Below, piece after piece: positions 1 through 11,510 of a stretch of 64,000 bases of DNA. Both the position numbers and the translations under genes were made by a program. Position 1 is the stretch's first letter. Every line of letters begins with the position of its first letter. Origin of the DNA: Saksenaea vasiformis B4078 (taxonomy: Eukaryota; Mucoromycota; Mucoromycetes; Mucorales; Saksenaeaceae); assembly GCA_000697055.1 (NCBI GenBank), contig JNDT01002388.1, positions 1 to 64,000 of the forward strand, written 5' to 3'. A model generated the notes under the pieces. That model was given only the letters and a program-made list of their open reading frames with translations. It was not told where the DNA came from and did not search any database.

Positions 1-1158
1 AATGCACAGATTCTATCTTTTTTTTTTTGGAAAATAGACTGTACCTCATCGGGTGAGGGTCTATTTTCTGGAGCAATGCCTGGGATACTCTACGATAATT
101 AGTGGTCTTGTGTATAAAGTGCCAGTTATATCCTTACTTGAGATCGACGGTTGTTGTACACGCTCCGGTTGAACTCGTACCATGGTTTGACAGACTTCAT
201 CAAATTATCAAATAGCAAATAGGCATCATGTTCGATATAGGTAGCATCCAAAACTTCCGCCATGGTTCTCGTGGTCGGACTAAAAATTCAGCAGCAGCGT
301 TTCCTCAATCACACAGAACTCTCTCAAATAGAGTGCTTACTCTGCCGCATCCAGTACTTGGTCCTTCTGATCCAGTGCGATGGCGTCAGTAGCTACAACC
401 AGGTACAAAGGTGCCAGAATTTCGTGCATGCCTTGTCGATAAGATACGTTTTGGTTCGTTTTACAATAGATAAATAAGATATCTGTCATCCGTTGTTGAA
501 CTTCCTCCGAACGAAAATATTCTACATCCGGAAATCTACGTGGATAGTATGAATTCAATCATCTTAATTGTACTTTGCCTTGAGCACTGTTACTAACGTT
601 CGTTCGACATCTTGCAAAATAACTTTTCGAAGATCAAGATCTGCAAAATATTGCTGCCATGGATTCTTCACAAGAAAGGTTTCAGTAACGAACTGAAATC
701 CTGCCATTTGTTAAACTTACATTATCATTCAGTGCCAAGGGGTTATTATCAGTCAAATCTTCTTCACCACCTCTCTTTCTTGTTTTCTCTGCAGGTTCAT
801 CAATATATGTCCTTTTCAAGTCAGCGTAACGTTGTCGCCGTTCGCTATGCTGTGCTGGCCAGGAGGTATTGTCGAGAGTCGGTGTATAGCCGAGGAATAT
901 CTAAGAAGTTGTGTGCTTCCCACTGAGAATGCAGCCATGCAGGAAAACGATGATTCAGCCAAACCTTCCAGCACACGGAGCGTAACCCTCGTTGACACAC
1001 GGTCCCGCTGATAGCTTGATGACGGAGAGAATCCACAGATGAATTCGGGTCACTGAATACATTGTCCCATCCCCGTCTAAGGGCACATTGTCAGCTTGCG
1101 CAAAATAAGTGGCCCCGTTATATGCAGATTACCTCCTAGACTGCAGTATACTTGTCAT
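1..1158 (-). CDS. TBC1D5-like Rab GTPase-activating protein (5' part, truncated by window edge)
   Basis: TBC-domain Rab-GAPs speed GTP hydrolysis by Rab proteins; TBC1D5 acts on Rab7 at retromer-coated endosomes (family knowledge). Translated exons on the minus strand give, in order, MTSILQSRRRGWDNVF (start at 1158), LRHQAISGTVCQRGLRSVCW, RRQRYADLKRTYIDEP, NPWQQYFADLDLRKVILQ, SYRQGMHEILAPLYLV and EVLDATYIEHDAYLLF, the conserved order of a TBC1D5-type TBC domain. At least five introns are implied (for example 1077-1132, and one whose 3' splice site lies just upstream of RRQRYAD). The first intron starts with gtaatc and ends cttag. The start is the only in-frame ATG in a short first exon. The C-terminal half lies beyond base 1. 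An ordinary TBC protein is the alternative, but the QGMHE and YIEHDAY blocks favour the TBC1D5 subgroup. Confidence 0.85.
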
Positions 1159-1562
1159 AGCTGTCGTTCGCAAAAGATAATGTGCGGCGGGCCTTGTTTT
1201 GTCTCGGGCTCACAGGCCAGCCAGCAGGATCTTCATATGGTAATTGAATCCCAGTTCAGCCAATGAAGGAAAAGTTGGTTCTCGTATCAGCTGGATGATT
1301 AGACCGTGCAAATGCACCATTGAAGAGGAGTAATGCATCTTTATTTATGATCACATCACTCGTTCGTCGGCTAGTACAAAGATGGCATTATTTGTTTTTC
1401 CTTCAGCATTTGCATGGACTACTTTCAGTTACTTACTCAAGTCGTAGGCGTTCTGAAGACACAGCGTAGCCAGGTGAGAATGAGCCACGATTCGCAAGCT
1501 GACGGTTTGGTCATGAGTCAAGAGGGATATGGCATTGCTTAGTCTGCATTAAAAATATATTT

Positions 1563-1840
1563 TTAGTAAACTTTTCTATCAACTAAATGTTGTTTTGCGC
1601 TCAGATCGAATATGTCTTGGGTTAGGAAGTGGTAAGTCTTTGCATGAGGCCATTTTACATCGATCCAAAAGGCTGCTGGTGCCTGGGTAATCTGAGACCT
1701 TTGTATTGAGGTTGCTCGGTGATGATTTCTCGGTATAACCCCTTTGCTGTTTCCCACCGCGTCAGATGCGGGCAGGCTGCCATCATGGGTTGCTCTGCTC
1801 TTCGGAGACGTAAGTAAATTGGTACCAAAGTATCTTCCAT
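1563..1840 (-). other. Unrecognised minus-strand open stretch, probably decayed coding sequence
   Basis: Two overlapping minus-strand frames carry protein-like sequence (WETAKGLYREIITEQPQ in one, AFWIDVKWPHAKTYHFL in the other), as if one reading frame were broken by an indel. No family was recognised. It lies just downstream of the decayed hypothetical gene at 1986-2880 and could be its tail or an unrelated relic. Confidence 0.2.
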
Positions 1841-1985
1841 TTACTAGCCATGAATGAGTTTTTTATGCTGCTTGAACAGATCGCGCATTTATCTGGGGAA
1901 CATATTGATATAAGTAGAGTATGATTTTATTGTCAATTCATGAACTAATGAGCATATATAGTAGGTATTCGATATAAGAGTATTT

Positions 1986-2880
1986 TTAGGGGAAAGAACG
2001 ATTTCGGTGGACATTTATGTTACAAGCTTCACTTGAGGGATATTCTCGATAGAGGAATAGGTTTCCCCGTCTACCAAGAATATCCTTGTGTCGAGTATCT
2101 ACTGTAACTTTTGATTTGCACAAGACTTTTGAGCGATCCTTATGGTATTTGGAGGTAGTTGCAATGCTCTTGGCAAATTCCCCGCTCACAACATCATACG
2201 TCTTGTCACCAATATTGGTACACGCCCGCACATCGACTTTGTATCCAACCACTTTGGCTATTTCATTCCGCGACTCCATTTTGGCTATTGTTGTGTGGGG
2301 TGGTACGGACTCTCCCCTACTCACCAGCTTAACGCCTTCCCAATGTAATAACTCGAAAATTTACCATTTCAGTTCGGTCTGAGATCTCTCGAAAACGAAA
2401 GCCCAGACTTTGGATATGTGGTCATATTCAGTAAGATGCTTATCACCATCGAAGATATTTGTTCCACGACACCCATAATGATAGACTGAAATGGAAAATA
2501 AGATACGTGTTGCATAGGAAATGTACTAATCCAGAAGTTGATCTTACAAGTGCGCGTATACTTGAAAAACTTTCTTCTTTTGGCCATCATCTGTTCTCGC
2601 TATGTACCTGTATGTCTTGTTGCGCGCTTGATGGACGTCTTGTGCCGCTATCTTCACCCGCATGTAGGATATTAACCATCATTTCCCGGGACATGTCACT
2701 GCTAGCAGAGTTTACCTCTTCGATTTCTTGCAGTTGTTTGACCAGCTTTTTGGGCAAGGTGTACCAATCATCTCTCTTTGGCTTGTATCTTTTCACCAAA
2801 CGATCCCAAGCAGCCTGCGAGAACAAATGACGTTGGCAGCTGTTGTCCCCAACATTTTGATTGGACATGTCTAGTACGCT
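1986..2880 (-). pseudogene. Copy 1 of a family-expanded hypothetical protein (probably degenerate)
   Basis: Minus-strand pieces read, in order, MSNQNVGDNSCQRHLF (start near 2880), LVKRYKPKRDDWYTLPKKL, a block EYDHISKVWAFVFERSQTEL, then ESRNEIAKVVGYKVDVRAC and YDVVSGEFAKS. The last blocks align by eye with the better-preserved copy at 39070-40443, which has SLDSWKDMSEGD, FKVDLRLVLVHG and HDVSNCEFAKSG at matching positions. That makes this a second member of one family, which I recall as expanded in Mucorales and of unknown function. The pieces lie in different frames and not all junctions have clear splice sites, so I call it a probable pseudogene. The neighbours are also decayed (gag relic upstream). 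Confidence 0.4.
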
Positions 2881-3117
2881 ATTCGTCCCTAAGCTGAAAT
2901 TAGGATGGTAAGTACAGTATAACAGGAACAAAACCCTCGCAACTCAAGAGCTTACTAGATCAAATTTTGCGTCCTCTGATCAAGATCGAAAAAGTTGCCT
3001 GCGTATCGACTTAATGCTGCTCGCTTCACAATTGTCCCAACGGGCAGACCGTTATCGCCTTCGAGATCGTCTATCTCGAAAAGCTGCTGGTGCTTTCAGA
3101 TCGATTATTACTCAGTG

Positions 3118-4680
3118 TCAAATCACGCGGGAATTTTCTTTAGCACTTATGTTGTCAGGACGTCTTGTTCGTTTATTGGCCGAGCGGGAAAGCGTGCTAG
3201 CGGCTTGTTTTGGACCTTGTTCGGCCTGTTGCTGAGTATGTTTCTCTTTTCTTAGGGGCCATACCAAAAGCCAGGCATTAGGAGCCATGCCAGATCTTCC
3301 GGCTCGGAGATCTATAACGTTTAAGGTAGTTTCGGCGGAAGTGCAGTCGTGCCAGGTATGGCTCCATGAAATCTGAGCGCATTTCATGAACTCTGATATA
3401 GCGACTGAGAAGCTTGTAGACAAAAAGAATCAGATAGATAAGTTCCTTGAGACTTGTGCTGTTGCCGCATCCTTTTTCATGGTCTTCCAGGTGTTACAGT
3501 CAAGTGTATTTGTGTGATCCCTTGGGATGTAACGGGCAATTTCCCTGGAAATACTTAGTTTCTTGTATTTGTGAGAGTCGTGGAGGCGTTTACCCTGAGA
3601 GCCACTGTTGCAGTGGCCGGTGTTCACCACAAATGGCCATTATGAGCTGGGCAGCTTTGTTCAGGTCGGTTGTAAGTTCCAACCCCCGTAGTGATTTGTC
3701 AATGCCGATCATGCCCTGGTTTTGATGGATGGTAGAAGTGACCAGACGAAGTTGTAGATCAATTCCTGGTCATTGGCTAGTTTGGCCTCGTAAGGGACTT
3801 CTCGGTCCCGAGTAGGAAACGTACGGGTGGACTCGCCAGGCCGTTGTGACAGGTGCTGGTGTTCATCTTTCTTTCTCCATACGTAGAGTCGGCTGCCATA
3901 TTCTGCTTTTAGTCGTGCAAATACTTGGTGCCACTTGAGGCCGCGGTTCGCCAGAGTCCTTGAGAACCACTGTATTTGGGTGTCATCGCAGGTGAGACAA
4001 AACAGTCTTTCCCAGTGATTGTCGAGGGGAACCAGGTTATAACCTCGCAATTGGGCTTCAAAAGCACAGATGAACGAGCGGACTGAATCATGGACTTTTT
4101 TCTTATCATCCCGGATGGGACCACCCTTGATTTGGAACGCTGGCATTTTTTTTGGTACCAATGTCATGATTCTGGCTGGTGTCGCTACCAGTTCATCGGT
4201 TTCTTCTTGTGCCGCCCTGGCCTCAATGCACTTTTTCCACGCGGACTTGGCTGCGTCCAAATTCCACTGAACTTCGTTTCTGACCACAGGACCCATACAT
4301 GAATCTGCCAAAACTTGCAAAAGTCGATCAGAGGCAGCTTTCTTATTGCGGTAGAAGTTTTCTTCCAGTTTCTCCAGATCTGCCACAGATGGTTGTTGCT
4401 GTTCACCGTTAGCTATGACAGTGCCTTCATGAATTTTGGCAACTTTGGTTTCTTGCTATAGAGCTGCGCTCTGTTCAGGGGAAATAGTACCAAAGGCAGG
4501 TGATTGGGAAGTTTCAATGTTTTGGATCATGTTAAATGAACTCAAAGGAAAAACCTGTGATATACACTCCCCGAAAGAAGATGTAGATGCACACAAACTA
4601 CCATAGATCATTGACTGCTGCTGTTCTGACAGTTTAGTTCTAGGTTTCATCACAGTATTGAAAATGTCTGTAGGCGTCAT
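3118..4680 (-). pseudogene. Ty3/gypsy-type gag relic
   Basis: The minus-strand frame opening at 4680 (MTPTDIFNTVMKPRTK) runs into a TAG near 4455 and continues in the same frame from 4386 (MADLEKLEENFYRNKK). It includes a retrotransposon gag-like helical core (SVRSFICAFEAQLRGYNLV, WFSRTLANRGLKWHQVFARL) typical of Ty3-type gag. After a frame change near 3720 it shows LRGLELTTDLNKAAQLIM and, after another, a zinc-knuckle-like block near 3500 (YHPKGSHKYT, then CNTWKTMKK). At least one in-frame stop and two frame changes make it non-functional. No protease, reverse transcriptase or integrase follows downstream, so only the gag end of the element remains. Confidence 0.55.
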
Positions 4681-4689
4681 AAGAAAAGT

Positions 4690-5900
4690 TTATAAAGGGA
4701 GAAAGGGAAAAGCGACAACAAAAGTTTTTAAAGATGCATTGTCGTAATTTTCGGAGTTTCCAAACTGCAGCTACGTTTCCTTTCAGGGAGTGTAGAAAGT
4801 GAGAATTCCATGCAGAAGATATTCCCTATACCACAATCTCTTACTTTCAAATACCTAGTGAGAAAGCACTTAACATGAACGTATTCTGTGTGAACTTACA
4901 GTGAATGCGCTTCTGGAGAGTTGCGTGCACCGTTTTCCCAAGGCTGAGCTTCCTTCCGACAACATCAGGTTATGAACGGCACCCACGATTTCACATTCGT
5001 ATTTATGCCAATTCTTGAAGTTTCTCATAGAGAACAATAGGCGAGAAACGGTCAACAAACTTTTCGCGAGTATACTGGTCGATCGCAATCATCGAGTTAG
5101 AAAGTAGGGAGCTGGAAAAAGGAATGCGGTAGCCTTTATGCAACGTATTGGACGTCACCAAAGTCCATGAATCGCTTCATAAATATCACGTCATGGATGA
5201 TAGATTCATTAACAAAATATCAAACGTCCATAATCGCATTGTGGAACAACGTTTTGGGGTCATTCTTTTTCCTGACACTTTAAAAACTATGCATCAGCTG
5301 TCTTACTGTCGCGCAGATAGTTGCGGACCGCAAAAGAAACATTGCATACAACCAAGATTCATGAGTAGAATTATGATAAATTGCAAAGAAAGGATAAACA
5401 AAGGCAGCAATGTTAATGTTTGTAGCTCTATTGATCGGGCAGCTTGCACAAGCAGATACGTACTTTGGTTGTCTGCTAATTCAGGCAATTAAATCCTCCA
5501 TCAAGCATGGACTATTGACAAGGCGCAATGATATGCATGTTTATGCCAAACATGTCCCTTGTACATGATCAAACGTATTCATCTCGCTCACTACATGATA
5601 CGCTGGAACATCGAACAGGACGACGCAGGTTCTCCGACCAAGATCATCATCCTGCTCCCGCGCTATTTCAAAAGTTCGCACTTGCTTATCGTTCACCAAA
5701 AATACCTCTCTTTTCCTAAAACACCAAGAGAAAAAGCTAAATGATGCAGGCTCACTTATGGGCTAAGGACGGTAAGTGGTTTTTGATGATCCCAACTGCT
5801 TCCAATTCCTAGGACAGTCACTAGCACTTCGGGGCGAGCGCTTGTCAAATTCGGGTCCAAACGCGGGGGGAAAGCAACGAACAACAAACGGGCATTTCTT
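4690..5900. other. Gene-poor spacer upstream of SURF1
   Basis: No open frame here shows recognisable family motifs, biased composition or splice-linked neighbours. The last 100 bases presumably hold the SURF1 promoter and 5' leader, but no specific motif can be named. Confidence 0.3.
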
Positions 5901-5905
5901 TCACC

Positions 5906-6937
5906 ATGTACAAACTCGTTCAGGCTGCGACTCGTCGATGCCCACGTACTTTACTTCAAGCACGATGCATGTCGACAGAGGCAACCACAACCACAACATC
6001 AGGGCACCAGTACCGAGCAAAACAGCACAAATTTGGATTCGGCACGGCATTGATTTGTACGGTCCCTTTTATTACGTTCGGTCTCGGTACTTGGCAAGTT
6101 CAGCGTTTGCGTTGGAAGGTCGACTTGATTAATAATCTTGAGGAACGCATGGACAAGCAAGCCATTCCTTTACCACGACGCATAAAGTACGAAAAAAGAA
6201 AAAACGAAGCATTATACGTGGATACTCATTGTTCGTAGTAAGGATGTCTTGGACGAGTACGAGTATCGACGTGTCGCCACAACGGGTAAATATCGTCATG
6301 ATCAAGAGATTACGGTGGGTCCTCGTACCCGAGGGGATGGTGAAGTGGGATACTTCTTGATCACGCCACTCGAGCGCGAGAATGGCTCGACGGGGTTGAT
6401 CAAGCGAGGCTGGGTCCACACGTCAAAACGTGATCAGAGCAGCCGACCAGAAAGTTTGGAACAAGGAGTTGTAGAAGTGGAGGGTCTGTTGCGCATGTCA
6501 GAACAGGTACACCTTTATTATCATCTTTTTGTGGATGATGATGGCTTACAAATGCTTCTTAGCGGAATGCGTTTACCCCCGATAACAATGCGGCTAAGAA
6601 TGAATGGTACTGGGTTGATGTGGATACTATCTCGAAATTGACGGGTGCAGAGCCATTGCTAGTAGAACGCGTTACCGGTACGTTTGCAATGACGAAGGAA
6701 GGAAGGGGACCCATGCAAAATTTGCTGACCTTTGCCGAATTAGACAAATCACCTTATGTGGAACATGACTTGATCCAAAAAGGTATCCCTGTAGGTCGAT
6801 CGCCCATGGTGGAGATTCGAAACAATCATATGCAGTATATCATTACATGGTATGCCTTGTCCATCGCAACCACAGGCATGTTGTGGAAATTACTACGAAA
6901 GCCGGTGAACAGGCCAATGAAGATTAAACGCAACTAG
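5906..6937 (+). CDS. SHY1: SURF1/Shy1 family cytochrome c oxidase assembly factor
   Basis: SURF1 is a mitochondrial inner-membrane protein that helps build and haem-load Cox1 of complex IV. The gene splices as 5906-6186, 6239-6506 and 6563-6937, giving 307 residues. The introns of 52 and 56 nt start gtacga and gtacac and end gtag and ttag. The N-terminus is rich in R and S like a mitochondrial presequence. A first membrane segment follows (TALICTVPFITFGLGTWQ), running into the family signature GTWQVQRLRWK. The middle contains EYEYRRVATTGKY, GYFLITPLER, GLIKRGWV and NEWYWVDVDTIS. The second membrane segment lies near the end (YIITWYALSIATTGMLW) before a basic tail. This two-helix topology with an intermembrane-space domain is the family's. 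All junctions keep frame, so the gene looks intact. Confidence 0.93.
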
Positions 6938-7016
6938 ATGTCTTTTTCTTTTTCTTTTGTTTTCCTTGTGTGTGTTTGTTTGTTTTCTTTTTTTGTTCTT
7001 TTAGATATGGGTTAAA

Positions 7017-9171
7017 TTATTGAGCTACAACAACAGGATTGTCGGCTACAGGGGTATCATCGTTTTTGTGACTGACGCAGGATGGAGTGGATGGTTCTGT
7101 TTCTAACTCCAAGTCGACTACTCTCCGGTCCAAGACTTGCTTCAATTCGTGCACCATTGTTTGTGTTTCCAGTCGACTAGCCCTGGACCGAGCCTAGGGA
7201 TTTTTTTTTTTGGATCAGCCCATGATAGGAGGGAGGGAAAAAAGAAAGTTTACCTCTTCTTCACGTTTGGCCTTCATCTCAGCAATACGCTCAGCCCGAC
7301 TTTTTCTGGGTCTCTCCATTGTATTTCGTTCGACAATGTCGGCAATCGCTTCGAAAACGGAGGCTTTTGCGGGAAGAGGTAGATCAAAGAGGCTTGCTGA
7401 CTCATCTGCGTCAAGTATTTTTTGGTCTGAACCGGCTTCAATGGTTGGTGAGGGAAGTGGGGAGGGTAGGACATTTTCTTGGGGGGATATCGGAGTCGGT
7501 GGTGGTTCGAGAAAGTTGTTCAGTGCATCGCGCCCTGATTCCCATTCCGCAGCCATCTGCGACAGATCTTGCTGGATGGATTCATATTCTTGTTTAAGAC
7601 GCTGACATGCTTCGTCTTTTTTTTTTTGAATCAAGAGAGGAATATGTTAGGCACACTATGTACGTTTCTACTCCGTTACTTTACCGGCATTCAGTTGTCG
7701 GACATCGTCGTTGCACAGGTAAACCTTGGCTCCTATCGTCCGAAGCTGTTGATCAAGCGACGCAAGGCGATGCACAAAGTTGCGTAATCGGATATCCTCT
7801 ACTGCAGGCGTAGAAAGACGATTAACCGGTGCAGGTTTATCTAAACAAAGAATAAAAGCACCGTTTAGTTTGTTTTGGTTTCTGCAGATAAAACGTACAA
7901 AATTCGGTATCCAGTGCCTCCAATACTTCTTTAAGGAATCCTGATGTTTCTGTTACCAATTTATCCAAAACAGCATTCACTGCACGCCAGCCATCTTCAT
8001 AATCTTTTCGTACTGAGTCGTGCTCTTCCGTCATGACATTAAGTGCTAGGAACTGCATCATACACTCTCGGCGTTTAGAATGCATCAGCTGAGCCAATCT
8101 TTTCAGGTACTCCAGCGAAACGGCTTCGTCCGCATCGATGCCATCAACCGCGGACAAGGAAGCAATCGAATTAACGTTGTACATGTCATGCAGCCTCGAA
8201 ACATTTCCGCTGTTCACATGCCCCACTAGATCAATGATACCTTCTTCATACACAATAAACGCCCGTCGGAGCACGTGGGCTAACTTGTTCCGCAAGATGG
8301 TGCAGCGCTTTGACTTTGATGTTTGTTCGATCCTCGAGATAGGTGACAGTGGCGTTGACAGCCTGTAACCGCGGGAAACAAGCTCAATTTCTTGGATCAT
8401 AATCAACGCTCGATGAACTTTGGTGTCGAACGTTTCACATTCCTCCGTTAGTTTTTGTAACCTTGACAGGGCGGTCTGGTAAAGTTGTCGGATCCAGGCC
8501 CGACGCTGAGAGAGAGACACATACATTATGAGCGGGGATGCATAAAACAAAATAAACAGGCGACGCATCCATAAGGATTCAACTTACCACATGGCGATAG
8601 ACAAAGAAAAAAGAGGCGCTACCTGCCAAAAGTAACGTGATTGGTAACAGGCGCGGCTGCATGACCTTTTCGACACCCAGCGCCAACAGTAATCCCGACA
8701 AGGTTGTTACCGTGCCTACCCTTCCAGGTCTTGCAGAAGAAGGGATGAAGGAAAATTCTGGATAGTCTTTCTTTGGGTGGACCGATAGAACTTCACTCAG
8801 AAGAGGAGAAGTAACGATAAGATATTTAAATTTCTCTTCAAATGCATTTTCTTCGGCAATAGGCAAGGAGACAGAGAAGGTGTCCTGTTCGACGATGAGA
8901 GCATGTTAACTGACAAGAAGGCACGGAATGAGTAGGTCAATTACGTGGAACACAGATCGCCGCCAGTAGTGATATATGGCGTCGGAGAAGCGAGGACGTT
9001 GGATAACCGGCTTTAGTGGTTTCCCTGTTTGAATAGGAGGTAGCTTTACAGCCGCTTCCGTGGTTTCAATGGCTATTATCCGTTCTGTTAGCGCTTTTAC
9101 ACATAGAACAGATACATACATTGCAAGTAATCGGCAAACGGAGTGTCTTCATAGACAACAAATTCTGACAT
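7017..9171 (-). CDS. Vezatin/Inp2-like myosin-binding membrane protein
   Basis: Vezatin-related fungal proteins such as yeast Inp2 link peroxisomes or other membranes to class V myosin (family knowledge). The first exon starts at 9171 with MSEFVVYEDTPFADYLQ. Later exons give EEKFKYLIVTSPLLSEVL, a double hydrophobic stretch (TLSGLLLALGV, LPITLLLAGSASFFFVYR), then the characteristic MIQEIELVSRGYRLSTPL and LSPISRIEQTSK block, a long helical region, a coiled segment (ACQRLKQEYESIQQDLS) and an acidic, proline-rich tail. The last exon ends VADNPVVVAQ with its stop at 7017-7019. About seven exons are needed; introns such as the one next to KREEE begin gtaaac and end cctag. It is convergent with SURF1, whose stop is only 80 bp away. 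The functional name rests on the SRGYRLS-PLSPISRIE block. Confidence 0.65.
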
Positions 9172-10515
9172 GAGAAGAACGGAGGACAAAAAAAGAAGAA
9201 AAAAAAAGGTTGGGTACCCAGAGACGGACCGTCTGTGACACCATTTCATACATTCCACTGGCACAACGTTTAAACGCGGAGATCGAATATTCACAGGAAA
9301 GAAATGTGGGATGTTATGGCCCAACTGTCTCACAATTCTTCTACACAGTCTATCACTAACTTCGGAATAGCATGTATCGTCATATTTATAAGTCTTCTAA
9401 GCAAACTGTCAAATTCGTCAAAAGCAAATGATTCCACAGACACATGCAGAGATTTTACGTATCCTTGGCCTGTACTCGAGCGACGAGACCTTCACCACGG
9501 ATAATGCTTCCCAAAGTCGTAAAAATCAAAGATGTCGTCCAACAGTACGAAGTCCATTTTAGAACGGAAACTGTACGATGATTACAAGCACGATGACGAC
9601 CGTGTCGCTGAGTAACCATACGTCCATTTACACCTAGTTACGTGTAGAACGTATCAGTCCAGCAGCAAATCCTTGATGATCATTTCCAGCAATAACATAG
9701 ATGCACTATGAAGTATGATGTAAGGGCGGAGTATATGGTGAACTTGACTGCAAGTATTTTTGTATTCGCGTGAACGTTTGTCATTGTTTTCTTGATCAAA
9801 GTACGGAGTCCCGCGTTTCAAGAGCTGTGGCAGCTGTTCAGAATGCAGTCCATATATCGGTAAATGGCTAGTAGTTTTTCCAGACTGCACTATCACGGCG
9901 ATGCAAGTTGAATGGAATATCTTTACAAACGTAAACGTTTGCATGAGAATCAGACACCATCTGAAGTGCTGATTGGAAGATAGTATGTTTAGATATTCTA
10001 CAAGATAGGGTCTTTTAGTACCTTGATGGCAACAGTTATCCTGACGTCTATGGCACCTAAATGGAGACAGGTGGGCAAGTTCCTGTCACACAACCAGGAT
10101 TTTGAAATGCAGACCATGACATGATTTAATCCTCAAAAGCAGCTGATTTCATGAACTTTTTCTTTAATCTACAAGATACGTGGTTCCACATCAATTTCTA
10201 TGATATGCGTTACTATTTATTGCATAGCAATTACGCTATTGTAGATAAATTCTCTATGCATGAAGGAACGAAATTTGCGTTGAGAGAGAAATAAAACTAT
10301 GCGTTGTTGGGATATCATTTATGAGAAAATATCTAAATAAAGAAGAAAACAGTTGCTAGACCGTTGTATAAAGAAAGTATTCTGAAACATGATCCCCAGT
10401 TCATTGAATCTTTCACACGCTGCGTATCAAAGACAGTGTCACCCAAGTATACAATTGGAGCGTATCATTGAATTCACGTATCGTTACAGGATGGTTTAAA
10501 AGGATAAAGTGACTG
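9172..10515. other. Intergenic region, no supported gene
   Basis: The region holds scattered short frames without family resemblance. The longest (minus, 9654-9944, 96 residues) has no recognisable motif and no splice partners. The first 100 bases presumably include the vezatin-like gene's promoter. Confidence 0.3.
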
Positions 10516-10815
10516 TTACCCAGGAAAAACATTATTCTCTAAATACCCATCACACCCTGAATCCATGATTTGGTATTGGATAAAAAGCTTGTCACTGGCA
10601 TTGCTGAATGAACACCATATGAAGTACTTGCGCAGATACGCAAGGTCTCCAATCAGATGCGCATTTTCATTCGGGCTGAGAGCGCGCAACCAAAGCTCGG
10701 TATGCGTAAATCGGCGCCCGTTAAACACGTCAAAAAGGGTAACGAGAAGGGGTCGATGTGATGGATAAATCCAGTATTTACATGTTCTTTTTGGATATTT
10801 TCTGTTATCGGTCAT
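10516..10815 (-). CDS. Short hypothetical frame directly after the DUF3020 gene
   Basis: This minus-strand frame of 99 residues has protein-like composition (RPLLVTLFDVFNGRRF, THTELWLRALSPNENAHL) and starts where the DUF3020 frame stops (ATG overlapping the TGA). In a eukaryote such an overlap more likely means that it is a further exon of that gene joined by an unseen splice. I found no GT..AG pair that joins the two in frame. No family was recognised. Confidence 0.25.
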   Translation of the reverse strand: MTDNRKYPKRTCKYWIYPSHRPLLVTLFDVFNGRRFTHTELWLRALSPNENAHLIGDLAYLRKYFIWCSFSNASDKLFIQYQIMDSGCDGYLENNVFPG

Positions 10816-11510
10816 CGGCAGTCCTCAGCAATATCCAGTACTAATCCCACAAACTCATCCAGTATTTTGGCGTGTTCCACGTACTTGATTTTACCAAGAC
10901 TAGAAGGGGATAAGCAAGGAGATGATGGCGTCTCCACACTATGGACGGATGGTAGATGACAATTGGCTGGGGTAGGCAGTACAAGTTTTCTTTGCGGTGC
11001 ATTGTAGAACGGTAGCTCCACTAAATCCAAGTTACCGGTTTGACTCAGCCGGCGGTCAATTTCGTAGCGAATGTAAGCCTGTTTTTGGGGCGAGTCCTGA
11101 TCACCATATTTTTGACGTGCCAGACGATATACACGACACCTGAGATCATTCTTTTTGTTTTTATCTTTGTTCTCAGCTCGCCATTTACGCATCCTGATCA
11201 ATTTAAGACATCGCTCTCCATAATCGATTTCTTTCTTGTTACCTTTGTGTAATCTCTTCCTTTGACGCCACCTTCTTCGCGTGATCTTTCCATCGCTTTT
11301 GGTCACGACTACGAACGTATGGAATGTTATGAATATTGGGGTTTTCCATATGTCGTTTTCTGAAAACAGGAAGATGTCAAAAAAAAACGAGAAGATGAAC
11401 TTATTTTTTTTAAGATCCCCTACAGGTTAGATCGTGTGGCGAAACCTAACGAATAACATAAACTTAGAAAAAGTGAAATCGAGAAGGAAAGGTACTTACG
11501 TTTTGGACAT
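10812..11510 (-). CDS. DUF3020-domain protein
   Basis: The gene splices as 11510-11500, 11359-11243 and 11193-10812. The introns (gtaagt..ttcag, and a 49-nt gtaaca..atcag) restore one frame: MSKTKRHMENPNIHNIP, RSRDQKRWKDHAKKVASKE, then RMRKWRAENKDKNKKNDLR and CRVYRLARQKYGDQ. The basic block RMRKWRAENKxKNKxNDLRCRV-RxARxxxG is the signature of DUF3020, a short basic domain of unknown role found in fungal nuclear proteins. The C-terminal part is serine/proline-rich and ends LDIAEDCR. The ATG at 11510 is chosen because it is the first in a short exon joined by clear splice sites. The function is unknown. Confidence 0.7.

Noticed and set aside
1563..1840. Possible PRP8 fragment (FWIDVKW resembling a PRP8 segment)
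   Set aside because: Only a handful of residues match and the following conserved PRP8 sequence is absent, so it is treated as chance.
9654..9944. 96-residue minus-strand hypothetical gene
   Set aside because: No conserved block, start context or splice partner; composition is that of random AT-rich sequence.
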